Origin: CAMDPA01 sp965223035
Lineage (GTDB): Bacteria; Pseudomonadota; Alphaproteobacteria; Rhizobiales; Hyphomicrobiaceae
NCBI GenBank assembly: GCA_965223035.1
Contig: OZ244980.1
Location: 1,550,001 to 1,614,000, forward strand
Length of the DNA stretch: 64,000 bases
Direction: 5' to 3'
Positions 24,421 to 32,810 of the stretch are shown here, piece by piece (the stretch's first letter is position 1; every line of letters starts with the position of its first letter). Both the position numbers and the translations under genes were made by a program. The notes beneath the pieces were generated by a model. It was not told where the DNA came from, did no database searches, and was given only the letters and a program-made list of their open reading frames with translations.

Positions 24421-24532
24421 GTTTCAGTGTGAGCTGGAACCATCCCGCTCCCCCGCCCGATCACCGCATTTCAAGCCGGTGTGGGCGTCGGGGCGGGAGA
24501 ACGGCCTCCGCCCAAGGCGGAAATGATTTCGT
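24421..24532. repeat. Family 2 inverted repeat
   Basis: Forward copy: GTTTCAGTGTGAGCTGGAAC, CATCCCGCTCCCCCGCCCG, then a mirrored GTCGGGGCGGGAGAACGGCC and the end CGCCCAAGGCGGAAATGAT. Confidence 0.8.
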
Positions 24533-24617
24533 TCATCGTGCCTCGCGTTGGTGCCGTCTGAGCGGCACGGAACACTTGGCGCGATAATCCAAGTCCGCGC
24601 GAGGAGTTGCCGTCGCT

Positions 24618-25514
24618 GTGCCCGAGCTGCCCGAAGTCGAAACCGTGCGGCGCGGCCTAGAGCCGGTGATGGCGGGCGCGCGGTTGGTGCGGGTCGAACA
24701 GCGACGGCCGGACCTCAGATTTCCGCTGCCGGTCGCGTTTGGGCCGCGGTTGGAGGGCCGCCGGGTCGAGCACCTCGACCGCCGCGCCAAGTATCTTTTG
24801 GCGCGCCTGGACGATGGCGTCGTGCTGGTCATGCATCTGGGGATGAGCGGTCGATTTACCGTTGCGGTGCCGGATCAAACCGATGCTGCCAAACCCGGTG
24901 GCATGCCGAACTTCGCGTTGGATACCGGCGCCGATCCGGCCCACGATCACATCGTGTTCAAGATGGAGAGCGGAGCCACGATCACCTACAACGACCCGCG
25001 CCGGTTCGGATACATGGACCTGATCCCAGCAGCCGAACTCGCCCATCACAAGCTGTTCGAGGGGCTAGGTCCAGAACCGCTGTCCAATCTATTCAATGCT
25101 GATTATCTTGCCGCGCGGGCCGCGGCAAAAACCTGCGACCTCAAGGCTTTCTTGCTTGATCAACGGATCGTCGCAGGGCTGGGCAACATCTATGTGTGCG
25201 AAGCGCTGTTCCGGGCGCAGGCGTCGCCGGTTCGGCGCGCTGGAAGTCTGGCGCGCAAAAGCGGTCGGCCATCGTCACGTTGCGAGGCCCTGGTGGGGGC
25301 GATTCGCGCGGTACTGATCGATGCGATCGAAGCGGGCGGTTCAACGTTGCGGGACTATCGGCACGCGGATGGAGCGCTCGGCTACTTTCAACACGCGTTC
25401 AAGGTTTACGGACGCGAAGGCGAGCCTTGCGCGCGGCCCACCTGCCGGGGCATTGTGCGTCGCACCGTCCATGGCGGACGCTCGACCTTTCATTGTCCAA
25501 GCTGTCAACGTTGA
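24618..25514 (+). CDS. mutM: Formamidopyrimidine-DNA glycosylase
   Basis: The 298-residue bifunctional glycosylase/AP lyase removes 8-oxoguanine from DNA. It begins with a GTG codon followed by PELPEVETV, giving the catalytic Pro at position 2 and Glu at 3 after methionine removal. K58 (RRAKYLL), the H2TH region (QRIVAGLGNIYVCEALF) and a C-terminal four-cysteine zinc finger (CARPTC ... CPSC) are complete. GAGGAG lies about 11 bases upstream. mutM followed by an enoyl-CoA hydratase is the order in rhizobia, where rpsT and dnaA then follow; those are not here. Confidence 0.97.
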   Translation: MPELPEVETVRRGLEPVMAGARLVRVEQRRPDLRFPLPVAFGPRLEGRRVEHLDRRAKYLLARLDDGVVLVMHLGMSGRFTVAVPDQTDAAKPGGMPNFALDTGADPAHDHIVFKMESGATITYNDPRRFGYMDLIPAAELAHHKLFEGLGPEPLSNLFNADYLAARAAAKTCDLKAFLLDQRIVAGLGNIYVCEALFRAQASPVRRAGSLARKSGRPSSRCEALVGAIRAVLIDAIEAGGSTLRDYRHADGALGYFQHAFKVYGREGEPCARPTCRGIVRRTVHGGRSTFHCPSCQR

Positions 25515-25559
25515 ACTTCGATCACGTCTGCTTCGTCAGCCAGCTGCCGGGAGAATCAC

Positions 25560-26333
25560 ATGGCCTATGAGAATCTTGTCGCCGAAGCCAAGGGGCGGGT
25601 CGGGGTGATAACGCTGAACCGGCCGCAGGCGCTCAATGCGCTCAACAATGCGCTGATCGATGAGCTCAACCAGGCGCTCGATCAATGGGAGGCCGATGAT
25701 GGCATCGGCTGCATCCTCCTCACCGGCTCGGAGAAGGCGTTCGCTGCCGGCGCCGACATCAAGGAGATGCAGGCCAAGACCTACATTGAGGCCTATCGGC
25801 AGAATTTCATCGGCTCGTGGGAGCGCATCACCCGCTGTCGTAAGCCGGTGATCGCGGCGGTGGCTGGATTTGCGTTGGGCGGCGGCTGCGAGCTCGCCAT
25901 GAGCTGCGATTTCATCATCGCGGCCGATAGCGCCAAGTTCGGTCAGCCGGAGATCAAGCTGGGCGTGATGCCCGGTGCCGGTGGAACCCAGCGGCTGACC
26001 CGGTTCGTCGGCAAATCCAAGGCGATGGATCTGTGCCTTACGGGCCGCATGATGGACGCCGAGGAGGCGGAGCGCGCCGGCTTGGTGTCACGCGTGGTTG
26101 CCGCCGACGTGTTGCTGGACGAGGCTCTTAAAGCGGCGGAGACGATCGCCGGCATGTCACTGACGGCGGTGATGATGACCAAGGAAAGCATTAACCGCGC
26201 CTATGAAACGACGTTGAGCGAGGGCATTCGCTTCGAGCGTCGCTTATTCCATGCCACCTTTGCCACCGAAGACCAGAAAGAAGGCATGGCCGCCTTCGCC
26301 GAAAAGCGCAAGGCCAACTGGCAGCACCGCTGA
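25560..26333 (+). CDS. Enoyl-CoA hydratase
   Basis: The 257-residue crotonase-fold enzyme hydrates trans-2-enoyl-CoA in fatty-acid beta-oxidation. Both catalytic glutamates are present: E111 in GGGCELAMSCDF and E131 in GQPEIKLGVMPGAGG, and the oxyanion-hole motif AFAAGADIKEM is intact. The sequence is close to the rhizobial paaF/fadB1-type hydratase next to mutM. The ATG at 25560 fits homologues exactly. It lies 45 bases after mutM and probably shares its transcript. Confidence 0.95.
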   Translation: MAYENLVAEAKGRVGVITLNRPQALNALNNALIDELNQALDQWEADDGIGCILLTGSEKAFAAGADIKEMQAKTYIEAYRQNFIGSWERITRCRKPVIAAVAGFALGGGCELAMSCDFIIAADSAKFGQPEIKLGVMPGAGGTQRLTRFVGKSKAMDLCLTGRMMDAEEAERAGLVSRVVAADVLLDEALKAAETIAGMSLTAVMMTKESINRAYETTLSEGIRFERRLFHATFATEDQKEGMAAFAEKRKANWQHR

Positions 26334-26465
26334 CATGCGTGCGACAATGCGCGCTCAGTCGGCGCCATGGTTGGGGGCAGGTGGGCACGATCATGTCCGC
26401 CTCTGGCGCAATAGCTTGGCCGGCCCGCTACCTCCAACTGGCCACGATGAGGCTTGGGGCGCCAA

Positions 26466-26520
26466 ACTGGGGCCGCCACGCTGGGGCCGGAGCGCTGGGG
26501 CCGGAGCGCTTGGGCCGGCA
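26466..26520. repeat. Short tandem repeats of about 14 bp
   Basis: CTGGGGCCGGAGCG occurs twice exactly, with two further imperfect copies on either side (CTGGGGCCGCCACG and CTTGGGCCGGCAAG). It lies just upstream of the RidA gene. Confidence 0.8.
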
Positions 26521-26547
26521 AGGACAACATGGGAGATTGGCGACCTC

Positions 26548-26934
26548 ATGCGAGAAGGTATCTACACGACTGGTTTCAGCCATTCCAATCCGATACCGGC
26601 AGCATGCCGGCTCGGCAACTTGGTGGTGACCGGCATCATCAACGGGCTTGATCCGGCCGCACGTGAGCCCGGCTCATTCGACGAGCAGTGCGCCCTCATG
26701 TTTGAGCGCGTGCGCGAGGTGATGGCGGCGGCCGGCGGTTCGGTCGATCACATCGCCAAGCTCAACATCCAGATCGCCGACATCGCCCAGCGGGCTCTGC
26801 TTAATTCCCATTGGGTCGCGATGTTCCCCGATCCTAACACCCGTCCCGTGCGGCAGACCACGGAATTACCGTTGGATCGGGGCAAGCTCATTCAGTGCGA
26901 CGTGTTGGCGTGGCTGGAGCCGTCGAACAACTGA
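26548..26934 (+). CDS. RidA/YjgF-family protein
   Basis: The 128-residue protein belongs to the RidA (YjgF/YER057c) superfamily, whose best-known members hydrolyse reactive imines such as 2-aminoacrylate. Family strands are visible: GNLVVTGIINGLDP, FERVREVMAAAGGSVDHIAK and a late NTRPVRQTTELPLDRGKLIQ. The usual late Arg is probably the one in PVRQT. Family subgroups that lack activity exist, so a deaminase role is likely but not certain. The ATG at 26548 has a GGGAG about 12 bases upstream. Tandem 14-bp repeats lie ahead. Confidence 0.85.
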   Translation: MREGIYTTGFSHSNPIPAACRLGNLVVTGIINGLDPAAREPGSFDEQCALMFERVREVMAAAGGSVDHIAKLNIQIADIAQRALLNSHWVAMFPDPNTRPVRQTTELPLDRGKLIQCDVLAWLEPSNN

Positions 26935-27340
26935 CCGGCGAACCTCGGGTGCGCGCCCGAGCGCCCCGGATCACCCCGAACCGAAGCGCCGCTCAGCGGC
27001 GCATGTGCGGTCAGGCGGTGCTGAGCGCGTCGGCAGCTGAGCCAGGTCAATGTGTGATCGGCGGCTTGATGGCACGTTGGCCTGCAAACCGGCCTGGATC
27101 ATTTCCGCCTGAGGCTGATCAGCCTTGCCGGCCCGGTCGCAATCGGTCATCCAAAGGCACGATGCACGGCATGCCCGGGTCGGGTTGAGAGCTCGTTGGT
27201 TCCAGCTCACACCGAAACGCTCCAGCTCCGGCTCGCCCGATTGACGGTTATGCCGGCTTCACGTCATAACCCGGCGTCTTAAAGCCGCTTCCGGCGTGCG
27301 CCGGGCGAAGCCATCGGTCATGTTTTGAGGATGACGGATC
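26935..27340. other. Intergenic region with family 2 fragments
   Basis: No gene is supported. TCATTTCCGCCTGAGG near 27098 and GGTTCCAGCTCACACCGAAA near 27198 are the two ends of a family 2 element whose GC-rich middle has decayed. The gpmI promoter should lie in the last 100 bases. Confidence 0.5.
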
Positions 27341-28918
27341 ATGCAACAGCGCCGCCCTGTTATGCTGGTCGTGCTGGACGGTTGGGGATGGCGCGAGGAG
27401 GTCGCCGACAACGCGGTGCGACAGGCGCGAACGCCCGCTTTTGACCGGCTATGGGCGCAGCAGCCCCACGCCTTGTTGCAGACGTCGGGTCTCGATGTCG
27501 GCCTTCCGGCCGGGCAGATGGGCAATTCCGAAGTGGGCCATCTCAATATTGGCGCCGGTCGCGTCGTGATGCAGGACCTGCCGCGGATTTCGCAGGCGTT
27601 CGAGGCCGGCCATGTCGCGCAGATCCCGCAACTGCAGGACCTGTTCGCCCAGGTGCGCGCGTCCGGCGGGACCTGTCACCTCATGGGTTTGGTGTCTCCG
27701 GGTGGGGTGCACGCCCACCAGGATCACGTCGTGGCGCTCGCCAAAATCATGCACGATGCGGCGCTTCCGACGGTGCTTCACGTCTTCACCGATGGTCGTG
27801 ACACGCCGCCGCGCGCGGCGGCGGAGGATATCGCGCGCCTCAAAGCCGCGCTCCCGGCGGCCGTGCCGATCGTCTCGGTGTGCGGTCGCTATTACGCGAT
27901 GGATCGCGACAAGCGCTGGGATCGAGTCGCCAAGGCCTATGCCATGCTGGTCGACGCGCAGGCCCCACGGGCCGCCGATCCGATCGCGGTCATTCGCGCG
28001 GCCTACGCGAACGATCTTAGCGATGAATTCATCTTGCCGGCCGTCATTGGTGATTATCAGGGCATGGCCGACGGCGACGCGGTTGTTTGCTTCAACTTTC
28101 GCGCCGATCGGGTGCGCCAACTGCTGACCGCGCTGCTTGACCCCGACTTCGACGGTTTCGCGCGCGCACGGACCGTCAAATTCGCGGCCGCGGCGGGCAT
28201 GACCGAATATAGCGATGCGCTCAATGCGTTTTGCTCGACGATCTTTGTGCCCCAGTCATTGGCCAACGTGCTGGGCGAGGTGGTGGCCGCCGCCGGCCGC
28301 AGGCAACTGCGCATGGCCGAAACCGAGAAATACCCGCATGTGACCTACTTTTTGAACGGTGGCGAAGAGCGACAACTGCCAGGCGAGGACCGGATCTTGG
28401 TGCCTTCGCCAAAGGTCGCGACCTATGATCTGCAACCTGAAATGTCGGCGGCGGAGCTGACGGATCGGGCGGTCGAAGCGATTGGCTCCAGCACCTACGA
28501 TCTGATCGTGCTCAATTTCGCCAATCCGGATATGGTGGGCCATACCGGCAGCTTGGCGGCCGCCATCAAGGCGGTGGAGGCCACCGATGCCGGGCTCGGT
28601 CGCATCGCAGCGGCCATCGCGCGTGCCGGCGGCGCGTTGTTGGTGACCGCCGATCACGGCAACTGCGAGCTGATGCGCGATCCGGAGACCGGTGGACCCC
28701 ATACGGCGCACACGACAAATCCAGTTCCGATCGTGCTGTTGGGCGCCGGCGAGGTTACGTTGAACGATGGGCGGCTGGCCGATATCGCGCCGACGCTGCT
28801 GGCGTTGATGGGGCTGCCGCAACCCCCGGACATGTCGGGCCGTAGCCTAGATCATCGCGCCTTAAATCGGAACCGAAAAGCCGGTTCCGATTTAAGGCGC
28901 AAAGATGATCGCTCTTAA
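27341..28918 (+). CDS. gpmI: 2,3-bisphosphoglycerate-independent phosphoglycerate mutase with repeat-encoded C-terminal tail
   Basis: The 525-residue enzyme interconverts 3- and 2-phosphoglycerate. D13 and S63 (GQMGNSEVGHLNIGAGR) mark the phosphatase-like metal site; the late VTADHGNCE supplies further ligands. The family usually ends soon after a motif like MTGRSLL. Here MSGRSL at 498-503 is followed by 22 residues that are entirely encoded by a family 1 repeat (DHRALNRNRKAGSDLR and onwards). The repeat has no stop in this frame, so the gene ends at a TAA between the two repeat halves. The tail is basic and probably disordered. Confidence 0.96.
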   Translation: MQQRRPVMLVVLDGWGWREEVADNAVRQARTPAFDRLWAQQPHALLQTSGLDVGLPAGQMGNSEVGHLNIGAGRVVMQDLPRISQAFEAGHVAQIPQLQDLFAQVRASGGTCHLMGLVSPGGVHAHQDHVVALAKIMHDAALPTVLHVFTDGRDTPPRAAAEDIARLKAALPAAVPIVSVCGRYYAMDRDKRWDRVAKAYAMLVDAQAPRAADPIAVIRAAYANDLSDEFILPAVIGDYQGMADGDAVVCFNFRADRVRQLLTALLDPDFDGFARARTVKFAAAAGMTEYSDALNAFCSTIFVPQSLANVLGEVVAAAGRRQLRMAETEKYPHVTYFLNGGEERQLPGEDRILVPSPKVATYDLQPEMSAAELTDRAVEAIGSSTYDLIVLNFANPDMVGHTGSLAAAIKAVEATDAGLGRIAAAIARAGGALLVTADHGNCELMRDPETGGPHTAHTTNPVPIVLLGAGEVTLNDGRLADIAPTLLALMGLPQPPDMSGRSLDHRALNRNRKAGSDLRRKDDRS

Positions 28919-28983
28919 CGTGGTGAGCAACTTTCTGCCTTTAATCGGGATCGTTCCGATTCCGATTAAAGGCAGGTTGCTCC
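28847..28983. repeat. Family 1 element, full bipartite form, overlapping gpmI 3' end
   Basis: First half from CTAGATCATCGCGCC with the hairpin AAATCGGAACCGAAAAGCC / GGTTCCGATTT; then the spacer GATGATCGCTCTTAACGTGG and TGAGCAACTTTC; then the second half CTGCCTTTAATCGGGATCG to GGCAGGTTGCTC. The first 72 bases are coding sequence of gpmI. Confidence 0.9.
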
Positions 28984-29073
28984 AATGCAGCGATAACGTC
29001 CGCTGGGTCGGAGCGGCCTTGGGTGGCGGCGCCGACGTTGACCGCAGGCTCGCCGCAGCTGCTGCGCTGCATG

Positions 29074-29170
29074 GAGCCGTGCCGGCCCCTCCGCCGCCCG
29101 GCCAATCACAACAGCGTGGCGTCGGGCGGTCGGTGGGGAGCGGGATGATTGCAGCCAATACTGAAACGCG
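29074..29170. repeat. Family 2 inverted repeat
   Basis: Reverse copy: GCCGTGCCGGCCCCTCCGCC, CGCCCGGCCAATCAC, a mirrored GGGCGGTCGGTGGGGAGCGG, ending in GATTGCAGCCAATACTGAAA. Confidence 0.65.
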
Positions 29171-29276
29171 ATCGGCGGAACTGAACCAGCATGGCACGTC
29201 CTCGCAATCGGCATTATCGCCGGCGTTGGCGGTCGATCTTCGAGTGCGCGGATGCCGAGTTGTCACGGATGATGAC

Positions 29277-30083
29277 CTACAGACCGAGCACGTCGGTCAT
29301 GTCGTAAAGACCGGGCCCTTTGCCCTTGCCCCATAAGGCAGCTTTCACCGCACCCCGTGCGAAGATGCCGCGATCGCTGGCCTCATGGGTCAACGCGATC
29401 CGCTCGCCTTCGCCGGCGAAAATCACCGTGTGATCGCCAACCACACTGCCGCCGCGCAGGCTGGCGAAACCAATGTCGCCGGTGCGGCGCGCGCCTGTGA
29501 TGCCGTCACGTCCGCGGGCGCTCACCTCGGCCAGTCTCACTTGCCGGCCGTCGGCCGCCGCCTGGCCCAACATCAAGGCGGTGCCGGACGGTGCATCGAC
29601 CTTATGCTTGTGGTGCATCTCGAATATCTCGATGTCGAACTCAGCATCGAGCGCCTGCGCCACGCGTTTGGTGAGGGCCACCAGCAAGTTGACGCCCAGG
29701 CTCATATTGCCGGCTTTAATGATCGTGGCGTGGCGCGCGGCCGACGTGATCGCGGCTTCGTGCTCAGCTTCCAGCCCGGTGGTGCCGATCACGTGCACAA
29801 TGCGACCGTTGGCGGCAAGCCCCGCAAACTCGGCAGTCGCGGCCGGCACCGTGAAATCGAGGATGGCGTCCACCTTGGTGATCAGCTCCAGCGCATCGCT
29901 GGTGATCGGTGCCCCCACCTCGCCTAAGCCGGCCAGCACGCCGAGATCTTGACCGATCGCCGGGCTGCCGGCGGCTTCGATGCCGCCGATCAATTGACAC
30001 GGTTCGGCTGCGCCGACGGCACGGGCGAGCTCGCGCCCCATGCGGCCGGCCGCTCCCATGATACCGATTCTATAGGTGCCCAT
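29277..30083 (-). CDS. dapB: 4-hydroxy-tetrahydrodipicolinate reductase
   Basis: The 268-residue enzyme makes tetrahydrodipicolinate for lysine and peptidoglycan meso-diaminopimelate. It has the NAD(P)-binding IGIMGAAGRMGRELARAV, DFTVPAAT, IGTTGLEAE and the catalytic segment EMHHKHKVDAPSGTAL. The late KGPGLYDMTDVLGL is the usual C-terminus. The ATG at 30083 fits homologues; the open frame extends 37 codons upstream but that part is not DapB. It stands alone between repeats and reads opposite to gpmI. Confidence 0.97.
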   Translation of the reverse strand: MGTYRIGIMGAAGRMGRELARAVGAAEPCQLIGGIEAAGSPAIGQDLGVLAGLGEVGAPITSDALELITKVDAILDFTVPAATAEFAGLAANGRIVHVIGTTGLEAEHEAAITSAARHATIIKAGNMSLGVNLLVALTKRVAQALDAEFDIEIFEMHHKHKVDAPSGTALMLGQAAADGRQVRLAEVSARGRDGITGARRTGDIGFASLRGGSVVGDHTVIFAGEGERIALTHEASDRGIFARGAVKAALWGKGKGPGLYDMTDVLGL

Positions 30084-30240
30084 GGCTGTCGACCCTTTGC
30101 TCGATCCGGTGTGGAGACGTGATCGCGTGAGGTGGAACGGCTTCGCCGGAAGCCTTGAACGGGACTCGTGCTCTAAGCCGTGAGTTCCCAGCACGCTTCA
30201 GCTGTTTCATCGAACCCATCGCAGACGCTCGCGCTCTAGA

Positions 30241-30366
30241 TTCTGTCCGCTAAAGGCGGAACCACCGTGCCGGCCCGCTCCCCCCGTCCAACCAGAGATG
30301 CGGGCCATTGGGTGGCCCAGTGGAGGAATGGGGAGCGAGATGGTTCCAGCTTACTCTGGAACGCGA
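30241..30366. repeat. Family 2 inverted repeat
   Basis: Reverse copy: TTCTGTCCGCTAAAGGCGGA, GTGCCGGCCCGCTCCCCCC, then GGAATGGGGAGCGAGATGG and TTCCAGCTTACTCTGGAACG. The gap 30084-30407 between dapB and the methyltransferase holds nothing else. Confidence 0.8.
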
Positions 30367-30407
30367 TAGCCATAGCAATCGGCGGAGGCCTGAGAAAGTC
30401 CCATGGT

Positions 30408-31103
30408 TCAGGCTTTGCAGGTGGCGATGAAGGTCATCCGCGCTTGGTTGTGACCGACGTTAGGGTGGGTTCGCCGGGCGGCAAACCCCGCGGCGTGAAG
30501 CAGGTCGATGATCTGCTGCTCTGTGTACATGGAAAATCCAAGCTCGCGGCGGAGCCTCCCGTAGTCAGACAGCGCGGTTCGGGCCAGCCCGGTCAACGCC
30601 GGCAGCAGGAAGCCGCTGCGCCAACCAAACGATAGCAGCGCAGCAGCGTCTGCGACAGGGCTCGTTGTCGGGGGTACGACGTCGGCCAGGATCAGCCGGC
30701 CCTCCCGTTTCAATTTTTGCCGCCAAACGCCGAGCACCCGCACCATCGCCGCTTCGTCCAGGTACTGGATCAGCGAAATCGCCAAAATGAGATCGAGCGA
30801 GGCCGGTGCCAGCCGGTCGATGTCGGCTTGATCCAGCACGGTGACGCTGCCGAGGTCACCGGTGCGGCGCTGCAGCTCGTTGCGGACCTTGGGTGCGGCG
30901 TCGAACAGCAAAAGCTCACCACAGCGCCCGTGAATCTGATCTGCATAAAGCGCTTCACCGCAGCCGTAATCGAGAATGATGGCATCGGGAGCAGGAATGT
31001 AGCCGGCAATGGCGCTCGACAGGGCGGCAGCGTGGGCCTGCTTATGGCGCTCGTTGACGTAGATGGCGTGATCAGTGTTCCAAAAATCGATCCAACTGAT
31101 CAT
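30408..31103 (-). CDS. Class I SAM-dependent methyltransferase
   Basis: The 231-residue protein has methyltransferase motif I (IILDYGCGEALYADQI), motif II around LLLFDAAPKV, and LDLILAISLIQYLDEAAM in the motif IV region. The target is unknown. Its ATG overlaps the stop of the ChaN-like gene by four bases (ATGA), so it is translated from the same message. The mix of a small-molecule-type methyltransferase with a haem-uptake-like protein gives no clear pathway. Confidence 0.85.
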   Translation of the reverse strand: MISWIDFWNTDHAIYVNERHKQAHAAALSSAIAGYIPAPDAIILDYGCGEALYADQIHGRCGELLLFDAAPKVRNELQRRTGDLGSVTVLDQADIDRLAPASLDLILAISLIQYLDEAAMVRVLGVWRQKLKREGRLILADVVPPTTSPVADAAALLSFGWRSGFLLPALTGLARTALSDYGRLRRELGFSMYTEQQIIDLLHAAGFAARRTHPNVGHNQARMTFIATCKA

Positions 31104-32287
31104 GGGGCCTCACCCCTTTTCCGCCAGCGTCGGCGCAGCCCGATACATGGGTCCGGCCGGTCGATCCCGGACGTGAAAACGACGTAGTCCGCCGCGGGGC
31201 GCTCATCCGGTCCTCGTGGCATGGCCGTCGCTTCCATATCGCGGCCTGGCTCGGCTTCGACGAACACGACGACTGACACCGGTCGCTGCGGCGCGCGTTG
31301 TCGGATGAACCAAGGGACACCTCGGTCTTTCCGGACGTGGCCGTTGCCGGCCACCAGCACCGCACTGCCCTGTGCACCACCCTGCGTGCTGGCCGCGACC
31401 AACAAGCGATCGGCGAGGTGCGCGTCGCGATACCGCTGCACGCTCGTCATCGCGGCGATGGCAGATGGTGGCAACAAATTGCAATGGCTTTCGCGCAACT
31501 CCACCTTTAGCGCGGTTTCCAGCGGCGTCGGCAACGGCTTGGACAGCTGCAAGCGTGCGACTTGGTCGGTTGATAACGCGCTGAGGCCGTCGCGTGCCAT
31601 CGCACGACTTGCTCGGCGCGGTGGGTTACCAGGTTGGATCGTCAGGCCCGCGTCAAGCACCGCCTGGAACAGCGGCGCGAACATCGATGCAGCGGGCCAA
31701 CCGCTGTTGTCCCATTCGAGGGCGCGAAGGACATCAAGCGCCACGGCGTCCCGGCCCTCAACCGCGCCATGGTTCAGCGCGGCCTTCAGCGTCGCACGTT
31801 GGTCGGCCCGGATGTGCTCGAAGACCACGGCTGAAAGAGCCGGGTTGGTGCACTTCAGGTGACGTATCAACTCGGCGCGAAGCCGATGGTGCACCGGATT
31901 GTCGTGAACCTCGCCGAGCAGCACCAAGGCCGGACCCCGGCTGGCGATCAAAAGGTCCGCGACAAAATCGGACCATCCCACCCGTCGACCCGAACGTTCG
32001 ATCCAGATCGTACCGACCGGGGGAACATTTGCTTGGAACGCGGCCAACCATGTCCGCGCGGAGACAGGGCGTATCGCCGCACAGTCGATGATCGGGGCAT
32101 TGGGTTCGGATGTCCCGGGCAGCGGCGGGGCACCGTTTTGAGCGTGGGCGGGTGATGCGGCGGTGCCGATTGCCAGGGCGCCGATGATCATGACACCGGC
32201 CGCGCGCCAGCGCGACGGGGTGGCCAATCCCGACCGACCAAGGGGCCGCTCAGGTCGGGGTAGGGATCGTCGAATTGTCCGGATCAA
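31100..32287 (-). CDS. ChaN-family (DUF399) exported protein
   Basis: The roughly 395-residue protein has an N-terminal hydrophobic segment ending SPAHAQ, which fits a Sec signal peptide cut by signal peptidase I, with no lipobox cysteine unlike classical ChaN lipoproteins. The ChaN domain starts near residue 95 with PALVLLGEVHDNPVHHRLRA and continues through VVFEHIRADQ to SAVLVAGNGHVRKDRGVP. ChaN binds haem in relatives and is linked with iron supply. The TTG at 32287 with GAGGAG six bases ahead is my choice; longer starts upstream are possible. It is the first gene of an operon with the methyltransferase. Confidence 0.75.
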   Translation of the reverse strand: MIRTIRRSLPRPERPLGRSGLATPSRWRAAGVMIIGALAIGTAASPAHAQNGAPPLPGTSEPNAPIIDCAAIRPVSARTWLAAFQANVPPVGTIWIERSGRRVGWSDFVADLLIASRGPALVLLGEVHDNPVHHRLRAELIRHLKCTNPALSAVVFEHIRADQRATLKAALNHGAVEGRDAVALDVLRALEWDNSGWPAASMFAPLFQAVLDAGLTIQPGNPPRRASRAMARDGLSALSTDQVARLQLSKPLPTPLETALKVELRESHCNLLPPSAIAAMTSVQRYRDAHLADRLLVAASTQGGAQGSAVLVAGNGHVRKDRGVPWFIRQRAPQRPVSVVVFVEAEPGRDMEATAMPRGPDERPAADYVVFTSGIDRPDPCIGLRRRWRKRGEAP

Positions 32288-32810
32288 GCGGCTCTCCTCG
32301 TCGGCGCCACACCAGGCCTCGGGTATCGCGGCCGCTGGGTTACCGCGATGCTGACGACCATCATGTGTTACAGGCTGTGAGATGATGCAAGTTTCGGCGC
32401 GATCAATGGGCCAAGGCCCAGCCATTCGACCGCCCAGGGCAGTTCGTCTTTGGCGGCATCACCGTGCCGCCCCGCCTGCAACGCTTGAGGGCGACCTGCG
32501 TTGACGCGGAAGCGGCAGGCTTCGTGGTCAACGCAGAAGGTTGCGCTACCCTGCAGGAGCGATCGCCCTATTGCCTTTAGCAGCGTTTTCGCGGTGCCAA
32601 CTCGAGGCACGATGATGTCGAGCGAGGGTGCCGCGCAGCCATAAGGTCGTGTCTGAGGTCACAGCGGATGGCGAGGGATGCTCTTGACATGTATGTAAAT
32701 CGTCGGTGCTTTGCGTGATATTTACGATTGGCTGCCCAGATGTCACCCGTGTGACAGATTTTCGTTGTCTATCAACACATCAGAACCAAACCGTTGCGTG
32801 GGGGTACCGC
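32288..32810. other. Divergent intergenic region
   Basis: No gene is supported between the ChaN-like and DUF2939 genes. An 80-codon minus-strand frame (32368-32610) starts inside a family 1-like motif (ATCATCGTGCC) and shows no known domain. AT-richer sequence at 32680-32760 may hold the DUF2939 promoter. Confidence 0.45.

Noticed and set aside
32368..32610. 80-codon minus-strand gene
   Set aside because: Its GTG start lies in a family 1-like end (ATCATCGTGCC), there is no ribosome-binding site and no known domain; kept only as part of the intergenic entry.
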